From Trachythela sp. YZ-2020 (taxonomy: Eukaryota; Cnidaria; Anthozoa; Malacalcyonacea; Clavulariidae): 64,000 nt of DNA. The number at the start of each line of letters is the position of its first letter. The first letter of the stretch is position 1. The DNA is taken from the NCBI GenBank assembly GCA_016169945.1, contig JADLSH010000257.1, positions 721,001 through 785,000 on the forward strand, given 5' to 3'. The position numbers and the translations under genes are program-made. Shown in pieces: positions 50,405 to 64,000 of the stretch. The notes beneath the pieces were generated by a model. The model was not told where the DNA came from. It made no database searches and saw nothing but the letters and a program-made list of their open reading frames with translations.

Positions 50405-53400
50405 TTCAGTCCATACATCAGTCCATACTGTCTTTCACTTTCCGACGTCATTTCATCTCGAATTCTCTCACCGGTCGCTTTCCTCTTAGTTTAACACGAC
50501 ATGCAGAAATAACCGAGCCACTCTCAGTCATTCCCTTTTCCATGTCACTTTGGCTCGATCTCTCTTGCCGGTCGTGCAACATAAACGGCAGAAAGCTTTT
50601 TCTCACGAATAGCTATCCTGTTAGTTTAACACGACATGTAGAAATAACATAGACAATCTCTGTCATTCACTTTTCCATGTACTTCAGCTTGATCTCTCAC
50701 AAGGTCGTGGCAAAATAAACCTACAGAAAGCTTGTTCTCACGCATAGTTATCCTGTTTGTTTAACACAACCTGCAGCAGTCCATACTATCTTTCACTTTC
50801 CGACATCATTTAATCTCGAATTCTCTCACCGGTCGTGCAAAATAAACGGCAGAAGCTTTTTCTCACTAATAGCTATCCTGTTAGTTTAACACGACATGCA
50901 GAAATAACCTAGCCAATCTCTGTCATTCACTTTTCCATGTCACTTTGGCTAGATCTCTCTTGCCGGTCGTGCAAAATAAATGGCAGAAAGCTTTTTCTCA
51001 CGAATAGCTATCCTGTTAGTTTAACACGACATGCAGAAATAACCTAGCCAATCTCTGTCATTCACTTTTCCATGTCACTTTGGCTAGATCTCTCTTGCCC
51101 GTCGTGCAAAATAAACGGCAGAAGCTTTTTCTCACGAATAGCTATCCTGTTAGTTTAACACGACATGTAGAAATAACATAGACAATCTCTGTCATTCACT
51201 TTTCCATGTACTTCAGCTTGATCTCTCTCGCCGGTCGTGCAAAATAACCTACAGAAAGCTTGTTCTCACGCATAGTTATCCTGTTTGTTTAACACGACTT
51301 GCAGCAGTCCATACTATCTTTCACTTTCCGACGTCATTTAATCTTGAATTCTCTCACCAGTCGTGCAAAATAAACGGCAGAAGCTTTTTCTCACGAATAG
51401 CTATCCTGTTAGTTTAACACGACATGCAGAAATAACCTAGCCAATCCCTGTCATTCACTTTTCCATGTCATTTTGGCTAGATCTCTCTTGCCGGTCGTGC
51501 AAAATAAACGGCAGAAAGCTTTTTCTCACGAATAGCAATCCTGTTAGTTTAACACGACGTGCAGAAATAACCTAGCCAATCTCTGTCATGAACTTTTCCA
51601 TGTCACTTTGGCTAGATCTCTCTTGCCGGTCGTGCAAAATAAACGGCAGAAGCTTTTTCTCACGAATAGCTATCCTGTTAGTTTAACACGACATGCAGAA
51701 ATAACCTAGCCAATCCTGTCATTCACTTTTCCATGTCATTTTGCCAGATCTCTTGCCGGTCGTGCAAAATAAACGGCAGAAGCTTTTTCTCACGAATAGC
51801 TATCCTGTTAGTTTAACACGACATGCAGAACTAACCTAGCCAATCTCTGTCATTCACTTTTCCATGTCACTTTGGCTAGATCTCTCTGCCGGTCGTGCAA
51901 AATAAACGGCAGAAGCTTTTTCTCACGAATAGCTATCCTGTTAGTTTAACACGACATGTAGAAATAACATAGACAATCTCTGTCATTCACTTTTCCATGT
52001 ACTTCAGCTTCATCTCTCTCGCCGGTCGTGCAAAATCACCTACAGAAAGCTTGTTCTCACGCATAGTTATCCTGTTTGTTTAACACGACCTGCAGCAGTC
52101 CATACTATCTTTCACTTTCCGACGGCATTTAATCTCGAATTCTCTCACCGGTCGTGCAAAATAAACGGCAGAAGCTTTTTCTCACGAATAGCTATCCTGT
52201 TAGTTTAACACGACATGCAGAAATAACCTAGCCAATCTTTGTCATTCACTTTTCCATGTCACTTTGGCTAGATCTCTCTTGCCGGTCGTGCAAAATAAAC
52301 GGCAGAAGCTTTTTCTCACGAATAGCTATCCTGTTAGTTTAACACGACATGCAGAAATAACCTATACAATCTCTGTCATTCACTTTTCCATGTCACTTTG
52401 GCTAGATCTCTCTTGCCGGTTGTGCAAAATAAACGGCAGAAAGCTTTTTCTCACGAATAGCTATCCTGTTAGTTTAACACGACATGTAGAAATAACATAG
52501 ACAATCTCTGTCATTCACTTTTCCATGTACTTCAGCTTGATCTCTCTCGCCGGTCGTGAAAAATAACCTACAGAAAGCTTGTTCTCACGCAAAGTTATCC
52601 TGTTTGTTTAACACGACCTGCAGCAGTCCATACTATCTTTCACTTTCCGACGTCATTTAATCTCGAATTCTCTCACCGGTCGTGCAAAATAAACGGCAGA
52701 AGCTTTTTCTCACGAATAGCTATCCTGTTAGTTTAACACGACATGCAGAAATAACCTAGCCAATCTCTGTCATTCACTTTTCCATGTCACTTTGGCTAGA
52801 TTCTCTCTTGGTCGTGCAAAATAAACGGCAGAAAGCTTTTTCTCATGAATAGCTATCCTGTTAGTTTAACACTATTACTGCAGAAATAGAAATACCTAGC
52901 CAATCTCTGTCATTCACTTTTCCATGTCACTTGGCTAGATCTTCTTGCCGGTCGTGCAAAATAAACGGCAGAAGCTTTTTCTCACGAATAGCTATCCTGT
53001 TAGTTTAACACGACATGCAGAAATAACCTAGGCAATCTCTGTCATTCACTTTTCCATGTCACTTTGGCTAGATCTCTTTTGCCGGTCGTGCAAAATAAAC
53101 GGCAGAAAGCTTTTTCTCACGAATAGCTATCCTGTTAGTTTAACACGACATGCAGAAATAACCTAGCCAATCTCTGTCATTCACTTTTCCATGTCGCTTT
53201 GGCTAGATCTCTCTTTCCGGTCGTGCAAAATAAACGGCAGAAGCTTTTTCTCACGAATAGCTATCCTGTTAGTTTAACACGACATGCAGAAATAACCTAG
53301 CCAATCTCTGTCATTCACTTTTCCATGTCACTTTGGCTAGATCTCTCTTGCCGGTCGTGCAAAATAAACGGCAGAAAGCTTTTTCTCACGAATAGCTATC

Positions 53401-56400
53401 CTGTTAGTTTAACACGACATGCAGAAATAACCTAGCCAATCTCTGTCATTCACTTTTCCATGTCACTTTGGCTAGATCTCATGCCGGTCGTGCAAAATAA
53501 ACGGCAGAAGCTTTTTCTCACGAATAGCTATCCTGTTAGTTTAACACGACATGCAGAAATAACCTAGCCAATCTCTGTCATTCACTTTTCCATGTCACTT
53601 TGGCTAGATCTCTCTGCCCGGTCGTGCAAAATAAACGGCAGAAGCTTTTTCTCACGAATAGCTATCCTGTTAGTTTAACACGACATGTAGAAATAACATA
53701 GACAATCTCTGTCATTCACTTTTCCATGTACTTCAGCTTGATCTCTCTCGCCGGTCGTGCAAAATAACCTACAGAAAGCTTGTTCTCACGCATAGTTATC
53801 CTGTTTGTTTAACACGACTTGCAGCAGTCCATACTATCTTTCACTTTCCGACGTCATTTAATCTTGAATTCTCTCACCAGTCGTGCAAAATAAACGGCAG
53901 AAGCTTTTTCTCACGAATAGCTATCCTGTTAGTTTAACACGACATGCAGAAATAACCTAGCCAATCCCTGTCATTCACTTTTCCATGTCATTTTGGCTAG
54001 ATCTCTCTTGCCGGTCGTGCAAAATAAACGGCAGAAAGCTTTTTCTCACGAATAGCAATCCTGTTAGTTTAACACGACGTGCAGAAATAACCTAGCCAAT
54101 CTCTGTCATGAACTTTTCCATGTCACTTTGGCTAGATCTCTCTTGCCGGTCGTGCAAAATAAACGGCAGAAGCTTTTTCTCACGAATAGCTATCCTGTTA
54201 GTTTAACACGACATGCAGAAATAACCTAGCCAATCCCTGTCATTCACTTTTCCATGTCATTTTGGCTAGATCTCTCTTGCCGGTCGTGCAAAATAAACGG
54301 CAGAAGCTTTTTCTCACGAATAGCTATCCTGTTAGTTTAACACGACATGCAGAACTAACCTAGCCAATCTCTGTCATTCACTTTTCCATGTCACTTTGGC
54401 TAGATCTCTCTTGCCGGTCGTGCAAAATAAACGGCAGAAGCTTTTTCTCACGAATAGCTATCCTGTTAGTTTAACACGACATGTAGAAATAACATAGACA
54501 ATCTCTGTCATTCACTTTTCCATGTACTTCAGCTTCATCTCTCTCGCCGGTCGTGCAAAATCACCTACAGAAAGCTTGTTCTCACGCATAGTTATCCTGT
54601 TTGTTTAACACGACCTGCAGCAGTCCATACTATCTTTCACTTTCCGACGGCATTTAATCTCGAATTCTCTCACCGGTCGTGCAAAATAAACGGCAGAAGC
54701 TTTTTCTCACGAATAGCTATCCTGTTAGTTTAACACGACATGCAGAAATAACCTAGCCAATCTTTGTCATTCACTTTTCCATGTCACTTTGGCTAGATCT
54801 CTCTTGCCGGTCGTGCAAAATAAACGGCAGAAGCTTTTTCTCACGAATAGCTATCCTGTTAGTTTAACACGACATGCAGAAATAACCTATACAATCTCTG
54901 TCATTCACTTTTCCATGTCACTTTGGCTAGATCTCTCTTGCCGGTCGTGAAAAATAACCTACAGAAAGCTTGTTCTCACGCAAAGTTATCCTGTTTGTTT
55001 AACACGACCTGCAGCAGTCCATACTATCTTTCACTTTCCGACGTCATTTAATCTCGAATTCTCTCACCGGTCGTGCAAAATAAACGGCAGAAGCTTTTTC
55101 TCACGAATAGCTATCCTGTTAGTTTAACACGACATGCAGAAATAACCTAGCCAATCTCTGTCATTCACTTTTCCATGTCACTTTGGCTAGATCTCTCTTG
55201 CCGGTCGTGCAAAATAAACGGCAGAAAGCTTTTTCTCATGAATAGCTATCCTGTTAGTTTAACACGACATGCAGAAATAACCTAGCCAATCTCTGTCATT
55301 CACTTTTCCATGTCACTTTGGCTAGATCTCTCTTGCCGGTCGTGCAAAATAAACGGCAGAAGCTTTTTCTCACGAATAGCTATCCTGTTAGTTTAACACG
55401 ACATGCAGAAATAACCTAGGCAATCTCTGTCATTCACTTTTCCATGTCACTTTGGCTAGATCTCTGCCGGTCGTGCAAAATAAACGGCAGAAAGCTTTTT
55501 CTCACGAATAGCTATCCTGTTAGTTTAACACGACATGCAGAAATAACCTAGCCAATCTCTGTCATTCACTTTTCCATGTCGCTTTGGCTAGATCTCTCTT
55601 TCCGGTCGTGCAAAATAAACGGCAGAAGCTTTTTCTCACGAATAGCTATCCTGTTAGTTTAACACGACATGCAGAAATAACCTAGCCAATCTCTGTCATT
55701 CACTTTTCCATGTCACTTTGGCTAGATCTCTCTTGCCGGTCGTGCAAAATAAACGGCAGAAAGCTTTTTCTCACGAATAGCTATCCTGTTAGTTTAACAC
55801 GACATGCAGAAATAACCTAGCCAATCTCTGTCATTCACTTTTCCATGTCACTTTGGCTAGATCTCTCTTGCCGGTCGTGCAAAATAAACGGCAGAAGCTT
55901 TTTCTCACGAATAGCTATCCTGTTAGTTTATTACGACATGCAGAAATAACCTAGCCAATCTCTGTCATTCACTTTTCCATGTCACTTTGGCTAGATCTCT
56001 CTTGCCCGTCGTGCAAAATAAACGGCAGAAGCTTTTTCTCACGAATAGCTATCCTGTTAGTTTAACACGACATGTAGAAATAACATAGACAATCTCTGTC
56101 ATTCACTTTTCCATGTACTTCAGCTTGATCTCTCTCGCCGGTCGTGCAAAATAACCTACAGAAAGCTTGTTCTCACGCATAGTTATCCTGTTTGTTTAAC
56201 ACGACTTGCAGCAGTCCATACTATCTTTCACTTTCCGACGTCATTTAATCTTGAATTCTCTCACCAGTCGTGCAAAATAAACGGCAGAAGCTTTTTCTCA
56301 CGAATAGCTATCCTGTTAGTTTAACACGACATGCAGAAATAACCTAGCCAATCCCTGTCATTCACTTTTCCATGTCATTTTGGCTAGATCTCTCTTGCCG

Positions 56401-59400
56401 GTCGTGCAAAATAAACGGCAGAAAGCTTTTTCTCACGAATAGCAATCCTGTTAGTTTAACACGACGCAGAAATAACCTAGCCAATCTCTGTCATTCACTT
56501 GTCCATGTCACTTTGGCTAGATCTCTTGCCGGTCGTGCAAAATAAACGGCAGAAAGCTTTTTCTCACGAATAGCTATCCTGTTAGTTTAACACGACATGC
56601 AGAAATAACAGCCAATCTCTGTCATTCACTTTTCCATGTCACTTTGGCTAGATCTCTCTTGCCCGTCGTGCAAAATAAACGGCAGAAGCTTTTTCTCACG
56701 AATAGCTATCCTGTTAGTTTAACACGACATGCAGAAATAACCTAGCCAATCTCTGTCATTCACTTTTCCATGTCATTTTGGCTACATCTCTCTTGCCGGT
56801 CGTGCAAAATAAACGGCAGAAAGCTTTTCTCACGAATAGCTATCCTGTTAGTTTAACACGACATGTAGAAATAACATAGACAATCTCTGTCATTCACTTT
56901 TCCATGTCACTTCAGCTTCATCTCTCTCGCCGGTCGTGCAAAATAACCGGCAGAAAGCTTGTTCTCACGCATAGTTATCCTGTTTGTTTAACACGACCTG
57001 CAGAAATCCATACTATCTTTCACTTTTCCACGGCACTTAATCTTGATCTCTCTCACGGTCGTGCAAAATAAACGGCAGAAGCTTTTTCTCACGAATAGCT
57101 ATCCTGTTAGTTTAACACGACATGGTGAAATAACTCAGCCAATCTTTGTCATTCACTTTTCCATGTCACTTTGGCTAGATCTCTTGCCGGTCGTGCAAAA
57201 TAAACGGCAGAAGCTTTTTCTCACGAATAGCTATCCTGTTAGTTTAACACGACATGCAGAAATAACCTAGCCAATCTCTGTCATTCACTTTTCCATGTCA
57301 CTTTGGCTAGATCTCTCTTGCCGGTCGTGCAAAATAAACGGCAGAAAGCTTTTTCTCACGAATAGCTATCCTGTTAGTTTAACACGACATGCAGAAATAA
57401 CATAGACAATCTCTGTCATTCACTTTTCCATGTCACTTCAGCTAGATCTTCTCGCCGGTCGTGCAAAATAACCGGCAGAAAGCTTGTTCTCACGAATAGC
57501 TATCCTGTTAGTTTAACACGACATGCAGAAATAACTTAGCCAATCTCTGTCATTCACTTTTCCATGTCACTTAATCTCGATCTCTTGCCGGTCGTGCAAA
57601 ATAAACGGCAGAAGCTTTTCCTCACGAATAGCTATCCTGTTAGTTTAACACGACATGCAGAAATAACATAGCCAATCTCTGTCATTCACTTTTCCATGTC
57701 ACTTTGGCTAGATCTCTCTGCGGTCGTGCAAAATAAACGGCAGAAAGCTTTTTCTCATGAATAGCTATCCTGTTAGTTTAACACGACATGCAGAAATAAC
57801 CTAGCCAATCTCTGTCATTCACTTTTCCATGTCACTTTGGCTAGATCTCTCTTGCCGGTCGTGCAAAATAAACGGCAGAAAGCTTTTTCACGAATAGCTA
57901 TCCTGTTAGTTTAACACGACATGCAGAAATAACCTAGGCAATCTCTGTCATTCACTTTTCCATGTCACTTTGGCTAGATCTCTCTTGCCGGTCGTGCAAA
58001 ATAAACGGCAGAAAGCTTTTTCTCACGAATAGCTATCCCGTTAGTTTAACACGACATGCAGAAATAACCTAGACAATCTCTGTCATTCACTTTTCCATGT
58101 ACTTCAGCTTGATCTCTCTCGCCGGTTGTGCAAAATAACCTACAGAAAGCTTGTTCTCACGCATAGTTATCCTGTTCGTTTAACACGACCTGCAGCAGTC
58201 CATACTATATTTCAATTTCCGACGTCATTTAATCTCGAATTCTCTCACCGGTCGTGCAAAATAAACGGCAGAAGCTTTTTCTCACGAATAGCTATCCTGT
58301 TAGTTTAACACGACATGCAGAAATAACCCAGCCAATCTCTGTCATTCACTTTTCCATGTCACTTTGGCTAGATCTCTTGCCGGTCGTGCAAAATAAATGG
58401 CAGAAAGCTTTTTCTCACCAATAGCTATCCTGTTAGTTTAACACGACATGCAGAAATAACCTAGCCAATCTCTGTCATTCACTTTTCCATGTCACTTTGG
58501 CTAGATCTCTCTTGCCGGTCGTGCAAAATAAACGGCAGAAAGCTTTTTCTCACGAATAGCTATCCTGTTAGTTTAACACGACATGCAGAAATAACCTAGG
58601 CAATCTCTGTCATTCACTTTTCCATGTCACTTTGGCTAGATCTCTCTGCCGGTCGTGCAAAATAAACGGCAGAAAGCTTTTTCTCACGAATAACTATCCT
58701 GTTAGTTTAACACGACATGCAGAAATAACTCAGCCAATCTCTGTCATTCACTTTTCCATGTCACTTTGGCTAGATCTCTCTTGCCGGTCGTGCAAAATAA
58801 ACGGCAGAAGCTTTTTCACGAATAGCTATCCTGTTAGTTTAACACGACATGCAGAAATAACCTAGCCAATCTCTGTCATTCACTTTTCCATGTCACTTTG
58901 GCTAGATCTCTTGCCGGTCGTGCAAAATAAACGGCAGAAAGCTTTTTCTCACGAATAGCTATCCTGTTAGTTTAACACGACATGCAGAAATAACCTAGGC
59001 AATCTCTGTCATTCACTTTTCCATGTCACTTTGGCTAGATCTCTCTTGCCGGTCGTGCAAAATAAACGGCAGAAAGCTTTTTCTCACGAATAGCTATCCT
59101 GTTAGTTTAACACGACATGCAGAAATAACCTAGCCAATCTCTGTCATACAATTTTCCATGTCACTTGGCTAGATCTCTCTTGCCGGTCGTGCAAAATAAA
59201 CGGCAGAAGCTTTTCCCACGAATAGCTATCCTGTTAGTTTAACACGACATGTAGAAATAACATAGACAATCTCTGTCATTCACTTTTCCATGTACTTCAG
59301 CTTGATCTCTCTCGCCGGTCGTGCAAAATAACCTACAGAAAGCTTGTTCTCACGCATAGTTATCCTGTTTGTTTAACACGACTTGCAGCAGTCCATACTT

Positions 59401-62400
59401 TCACTTTCCGACGTCATTTAATCTTGAATTCTCTCACCAGTCGTGCAAAATAAACGGCAGAAGCTTTTTCTCACGAATAGCTATCCTGTTAGTTTAACAC
59501 GACATGCAGAAATAACCTAGCCAATCTCTGTCATTCACTTTTCCATGTCACTTTGGCTAGATCTCTCTTGCCGGTCGTGCAAAATAAACGGCAGAAAGCT
59601 TTTTCTCACGAATAGCTATCCTGTTAGTTTAACACGACATGCAGAAATAACCTAGCCAATCTCTGTCATTCACTTTTCCATGTCACTTTGGCTAGATCTC
59701 TGCCGGTCGTGCAAAATAAACGGCAGAAAGCTTTTTCTCACGAATAGCTATCCTGTTAGTTTAACACGACATGCAGAAATAACCTAGCCAATCTCTGTCA
59801 TTCACTTTTCCATGTCACTTTGGCTAGATCTCTCTGCCCGGTCGTGCAAAATAAACGGCAGAAGCTTTTCTCACGAATAGCTATCCTGTTAGTTTAACAC
59901 GACATGCAGAAATAACCTAGCCAATCTCTGTCATTCACTTTTCCATGTCACTTTGGCTAGATCTCTCTTGCCGGTCGTGCAAAATAAACGGCAGAAGCTT
60001 TTTCTCACGAATAGCTATCCTGTTAGTTTAACACGACATGCAGAAATAACATAGACAATCTCTGTCATTCACTTTTCCATGTACTTCAGCTTCATCTCTC
60101 TCGCCTGTCGTGCAAAATCACCTACAGAAAGCTTGTTCTCACGCATAGTTATCCTGTTTGTTTAACACGACCTGCAGCAGTCCATACTATCTTTCACTTT
60201 CCGACGGCATTTAATCTCGAATTCTCTCACCGGTCGTGCAAAATAAACGGCAGAAGCTTTTTCTCACGAATAGCTATCCTGTTAGTTTAACACGACATGC
60301 AGAAATAACCTAGCCAATCTCTGTCATTCACTTTTCCATGTCACTTTGGCTAGATCTCTCTTGCCGGTCGTGCAAAATAAACGGCAGAAAGCTTTTTCTC
60401 ACGAATAGCTATCCTGTTAGTTTAACACGACATGCAGAAATAACCTAGCCAATCTCTGTCATTCACTTTTCCATGTCACTTTGGCTAGATCTCTCTTGCC
60501 GGTCGTGCAAAATAAACGGCAGAAAGCTTTTTCTCACGAATAGCTATCCTGTTAGTTTAACACGACATGTAGAAATAACATAGACAATCTCTGTCATTCA
60601 CTTTTCCATGTACTTCAGCTTGATCTCTCTCGCCGGTCGTGCAAAATAACCTACAGAAAGCTTGTTCTCACGCATAGTTATCCTGTTTGTTTAACACGAC
60701 CTGCAGCAGTCCATACTATCTTTCACTTTCCGACGTCATTTAATCTCGAATTCTCTCACCGGTCGTGCAAAATAAACGGCAGAAGCTTTTCTCACAAATA
60801 GCTATCCTGTTAGTTTAACACGACATGCAGAAATAACCTAGCCAATCTCTGTCATTCACTTTTCCATGTCACTTTGGCTAGATCTCTCTTGCCGGTCGTG
60901 CAAAATAAACGGCAGAAGCTTTTTCTCACGAATAGCTATCCTGTTAGTTTAACACGACATGGAGAAATAACATAGACAATCTCTGTCATTCACTTTTCCA
61001 TGTACTTCAGCTTGATCTCTCCCGCTGATCGTGCAAAATAACCTACAGAAAGCTTGTTCTCACGCATAGTTATCCTGTTTGTTTAACACGACCTGCAGCA
61101 GTCCATACTATCTTTCACTTTCCGACGTCATTTAATCTCGAATTCTCTCACCGGTCGTGCAAAATAAACGGCAGAAGCTTTTTCTCACGAATAGCTATCC
61201 TGTTAGTTTAACACGACATGCAGAAATAACCTAGCCAATCTCTGTCATTCACTTTTCCATGTCACTTTGGCTAGATCTCTTGCCGGTCGTGCAAAATAAA
61301 CGGCAGAAACCTTTTTCTCACGAATAGCTATCCTGTTAGTTTAACACGACATGTAGAAATAACATAGACAATCTCTGTCATTCACTTTTCCATGTACTTC
61401 AGCTAGATCTCTCTAGCCGGTCGTGCAAAATAAACTGCAGAAACCTTTTTCTCACGAATAGTTATCCTGTTAGTTTAACACGACCTGCAGCAATCTACAA
61501 TCTCTGTCATTCACTTTTCCACGTCACTTAATCTCGATCTCTCTCCGGTCGTGCAAAATAAACGGCAGAAGCTTTTTCTCACGAATAGCTATCCTGTTAG
61601 TTTAACACGACATGCAGAAATAACCTAGCCAATCTCTGTCATTCACTTTTCCATGTCACTTTGGCTAGATCTCTCTTGCCGGTCGTGCAAAATAAACGGC
61701 AGAAAGCTTTTTCTCACGAATAGCTATCCTGTTAGTTTAACACGACATGCAGAAATAACCTAGCCAATCTCTGTCATTCACTTTTCCATGTCACTTTGGC
61801 TAGATCTCTTGCCGGTCGTGCAAAATAAACGGCAGAAAGCTTTTTCTCACGAATAGCTATCCTGTTAGTTTAACACGACATGCAGAAATAACCTAGCCAA
61901 TCTCTGTCATTCACTTTTCCATGTCACTTTGGCTAGATCTCTCTGCCGGTCGTGCAAAATAAACGGCAGAAAGCTTTTTCTCACGAATAGCTATCCTGTT
62001 AGTTTAACACGACATGCAGAAATAACCTAGGCAATCTCTGTCATTCACTTTTCCATGTCACTTTGGCTAGATCTCTCTTGCCGGTCGTGCAAAATAAACG
62101 GCAGAAGCTTTTTCTCACGAATAGCTATCCTGTTAGATTAACACGACATGCAGAAATAACCTAGCCAATCTCTGTCATTCACTTTTCCATGTCACTTTGG
62201 CTAGATCTCTCTTGCCTGTCGTGCAAAATAAACGGCAGAAGCTTTTTCTCACGAATAGCTATCCTGTTAGTTTAACACGACATGTAGAAATAACATAGAC
62301 AATCTCTGTCATTCACTTTTCCATGTACTTCAGCTTGATCTCTCTCGCCGGTCGTGCAAAATAACCTACAGAAAGCTTGTTCTCACGCATAGTTATCCTG

Positions 62401-64000
62401 TTTGTTTAACACGACTTGCAGCAGTCCATACTATCTTTCACTTTCCGACGTCATTTAATCTTGAATTCTCTCACCAGTCGTGCAAAATAAACGGCAGAAG
62501 CTTTTTCTCACGAATAGCTATCCTGTTAGTTTAACACGACATGCAGAAATAACCTAGCCAATCTCTGTCATTCACTTTTCCATGTCACTTTGGCTAGATC
62601 TCTCTTGCCGGTCGTGCAAAATAAACGGCAGAAAGCTTTTTCTCACGAATAGCAATCCTGTTAGTTTAACACGACGTGCAGAAATAACCTAGCCAATCTC
62701 TGTCATGAACTTTTCCATGTCACTTTGGCTAGATCTCTCTTGCCGGTCGTGCAAAATAAACGGCAGAAGCTTTTTCTCACGAATAGCTATCCTGTTAGTT
62801 TAACACGACATGCAGAAATAACCTAGCCAATCCCTGTCATTCACTTTTCCATGTCATTTTGGCTAGATCTCTCTTGCCGGTCGTGCAAAATAAACGGCAG
62901 AAGCTTTTTCTCACGAATAGCTATCCTGTTAGTTTAACACGACATGCAGAAATAACCAGCCAATCTCTGTCATTCACTTTTCCATGTCACTTTGGCTAGA
63001 TCTCTCTTGCCGGTCGTGCAAAATAAACGGCAGAAGCTTTTTCTCACGAATAGCTATCCTGTTAGTTTAACACGACATGTAGAAATAACATAGACAATCT
63101 CTGTCATTCACTTTTCCATGTACTTCAGCTTCATCTCTCTCGCCGGTCGTGCAAAATAAACGGCAGAAAGCTTGTTCTCACGCATAGTTATCCTGTTTGT
63201 TTAACACGACCTGCAGCAGTCCATACTATCTTTCACTTTCCGACGGCATTTAATCTCGAATTCTCTCACCGGTCGTGCAAAATAAACGGCAGAAGCTTTT
63301 TCTCACGAATAGCTATCCTGTTAGTTTAACACGACATGCAGAAATAACCTAGCCAATCTTTGTCATTCACTTTTCCATGTCACTTTGGCTAGATCTCTGG
63401 CCGGTCGTGCAAAATAAACGGCAGAAGCTTTTTCTCACGAATAGCTATCCTGTTAGTTTAACACGACATGCAGAAATAACCTATACAATCTCTGTCATTC
63501 ACTTTTCCATGTCACTTTGGCTAGATCTCTCTTGCCGGTCGTGCAAAATAAACGGCAGAAAGCTTTTTCTCACGAATAGCTATCCTGTTAGTTTAACACG
63601 ACATGTAGAAATAACATAGACAATCTCTGTCATTCACTTTTCCATGTACTTCAGCTTGATCTCTCGCCGGTCGTGAAAAATAACCTACAGAAAGCTTGTT
63701 CTCACGCATAGTTATCCTGTTTGTTTAACACGACCTGCAGCAGTCCATACTATCTTTCACTTTCCGACGTCATTTAATCTCGAATTCTCTCACCGGTCGT
63801 GCAAAATAAACGGCAGAAGGTTTTTCTCACGAATAGCTATCCTGTTAGTTTAACACGACATGCAGAAATAACCTAGCCAATCTCTGTCATTCACTTTTCC
63901 ATGTCACTTTGGCTAGAAATCTCTTGCCGGTCGTGCAAAATAAACGGCAGAAAGCTTTTCTCATGAATAGCTATCCTGTTAGTTTAACACGACATGCAGA
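50405..64000. repeat. ~135-bp satellite with higher-order repeat structure
   Basis: About 100 head-to-tail monomers of ~132-136 bp. A standard monomer reads ATTCACTTTTCCATGTCACT, TTGGCTAGATCTCTCTTGCC, GGTCGTGCAAAATAAACGGC, AGAAGCTTTTTCTCACGAAT, AGCTATCCTGTTAGTTTAAC, ACGACATGCAGAAATAACCT. Two divergent types occur as a pair: one with ATGTACTTCAGCTTGATCTC and ACCTACAGAAAGCTTGTTCT, the next with CAGCAGTCCATACTATCTTT and CCGACGTCATTTAATCTCGA. The pair recurs after 3, 4, 6, 7 or 9 monomers, giving a higher-order pattern. Array runs off the right edge. Several ~60-90 residue frames across it are monomer artefacts. Confidence 0.97.

Noticed and set aside
50374..63619. Several 60-98 residue plus-strand open frames with NKRQKLFLTNSYPVSLTRH text
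   Set aside because: They are translations of the 135-bp satellite; frames recur with the monomer and start and end where indels fall. No sign of selection for coding.
50405..64000. Hammerhead ribozyme inside the 135-bp satellite monomer
   Set aside because: Checked both strands of the monomer for CUGANGA followed by GAAA and a GUC-type site; not present.

Overview
The window is metazoan nuclear DNA: short protein-coding exons with GT/AG splice sites, tRNA-derived SINEs, Penelope-like, LINE and PIF/Harbinger elements, and long satellite arrays. The laminin alpha, DHX34-like, MATCAP-like and AUP1-like exons require an animal. The repeat style (GTTG-rich internally repetitive elements, GGGACCGTTCATT miniature elements, Penelope-like ends with a hammerhead-like core) suggests a cnidarian, probably an anthozoan. 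That placement is inference; no rRNA or mitochondrial marker is present.

Layout. 0.5-1.7 kb: two exons of a MATCAP/KIAA0895-like metallopeptidase (minus strand). 2.2-9.4 kb: a hAT-type MITE, two unrecognised ORFs, and a dead LINE with a Penelope-like element inserted in its reverse transcriptase. 9.6-13.1 kb: a large inverted-repeat element holding nested smaller TIR elements. 14.2-25.6 kb: ten exons (minus) of a laminin alpha-3/5-type chain, covering the last LE repeats of one LE block, the complete domain IV (L4b) and the start of the next LE block; introns carry SINEs, TIR elements, fold-back elements and a 17-bp tandem array. 26.7-29.6 kb: exons of a DHX34-like DEAH helicase (minus), one out of order and carrying a perfect 51-bp inverted duplication. 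30.3-33.9 kb: a PIF/Harbinger transposon with a frameshifted transposase (plus) and an intact-looking Myb/SANT-like gene (minus). 33.8-38.1 kb: a 22-bp tandem array with three interspersed ~170-bp blocks. 40.1-40.5 kb: a degenerate TTAGGG-like array. 41.7-46.3 kb: two exons of an AUP1-like acyltransferase-domain protein (minus). 48.0-50.3 kb: a TIR element with a tRNA-like core, an ~800-bp duplication and a SINE framed by perfect inverted repeats. 50.4-64.0 kb: a ~135-bp satellite with higher-order structure, running off the right edge.

How it fits together. All four host genes lie on the minus strand and all are incomplete here, although most splice sites and reading frames are well preserved. 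Together with a >13 kb higher-order satellite and dense nested repeats, this resembles a pericentromeric or heterochromatic mosaic of duplicated gene fragments, or an assembly with misjoins or unresolved haplotypes; the sequence alone cannot separate these. The most unusual material is: hammerhead-like Penelope ends in head-to-head fold-back pairs; two tandem arrays whose monomers resemble transposon termini; the palindromic insertion in the DHX34-like exon; and the higher-order satellite.
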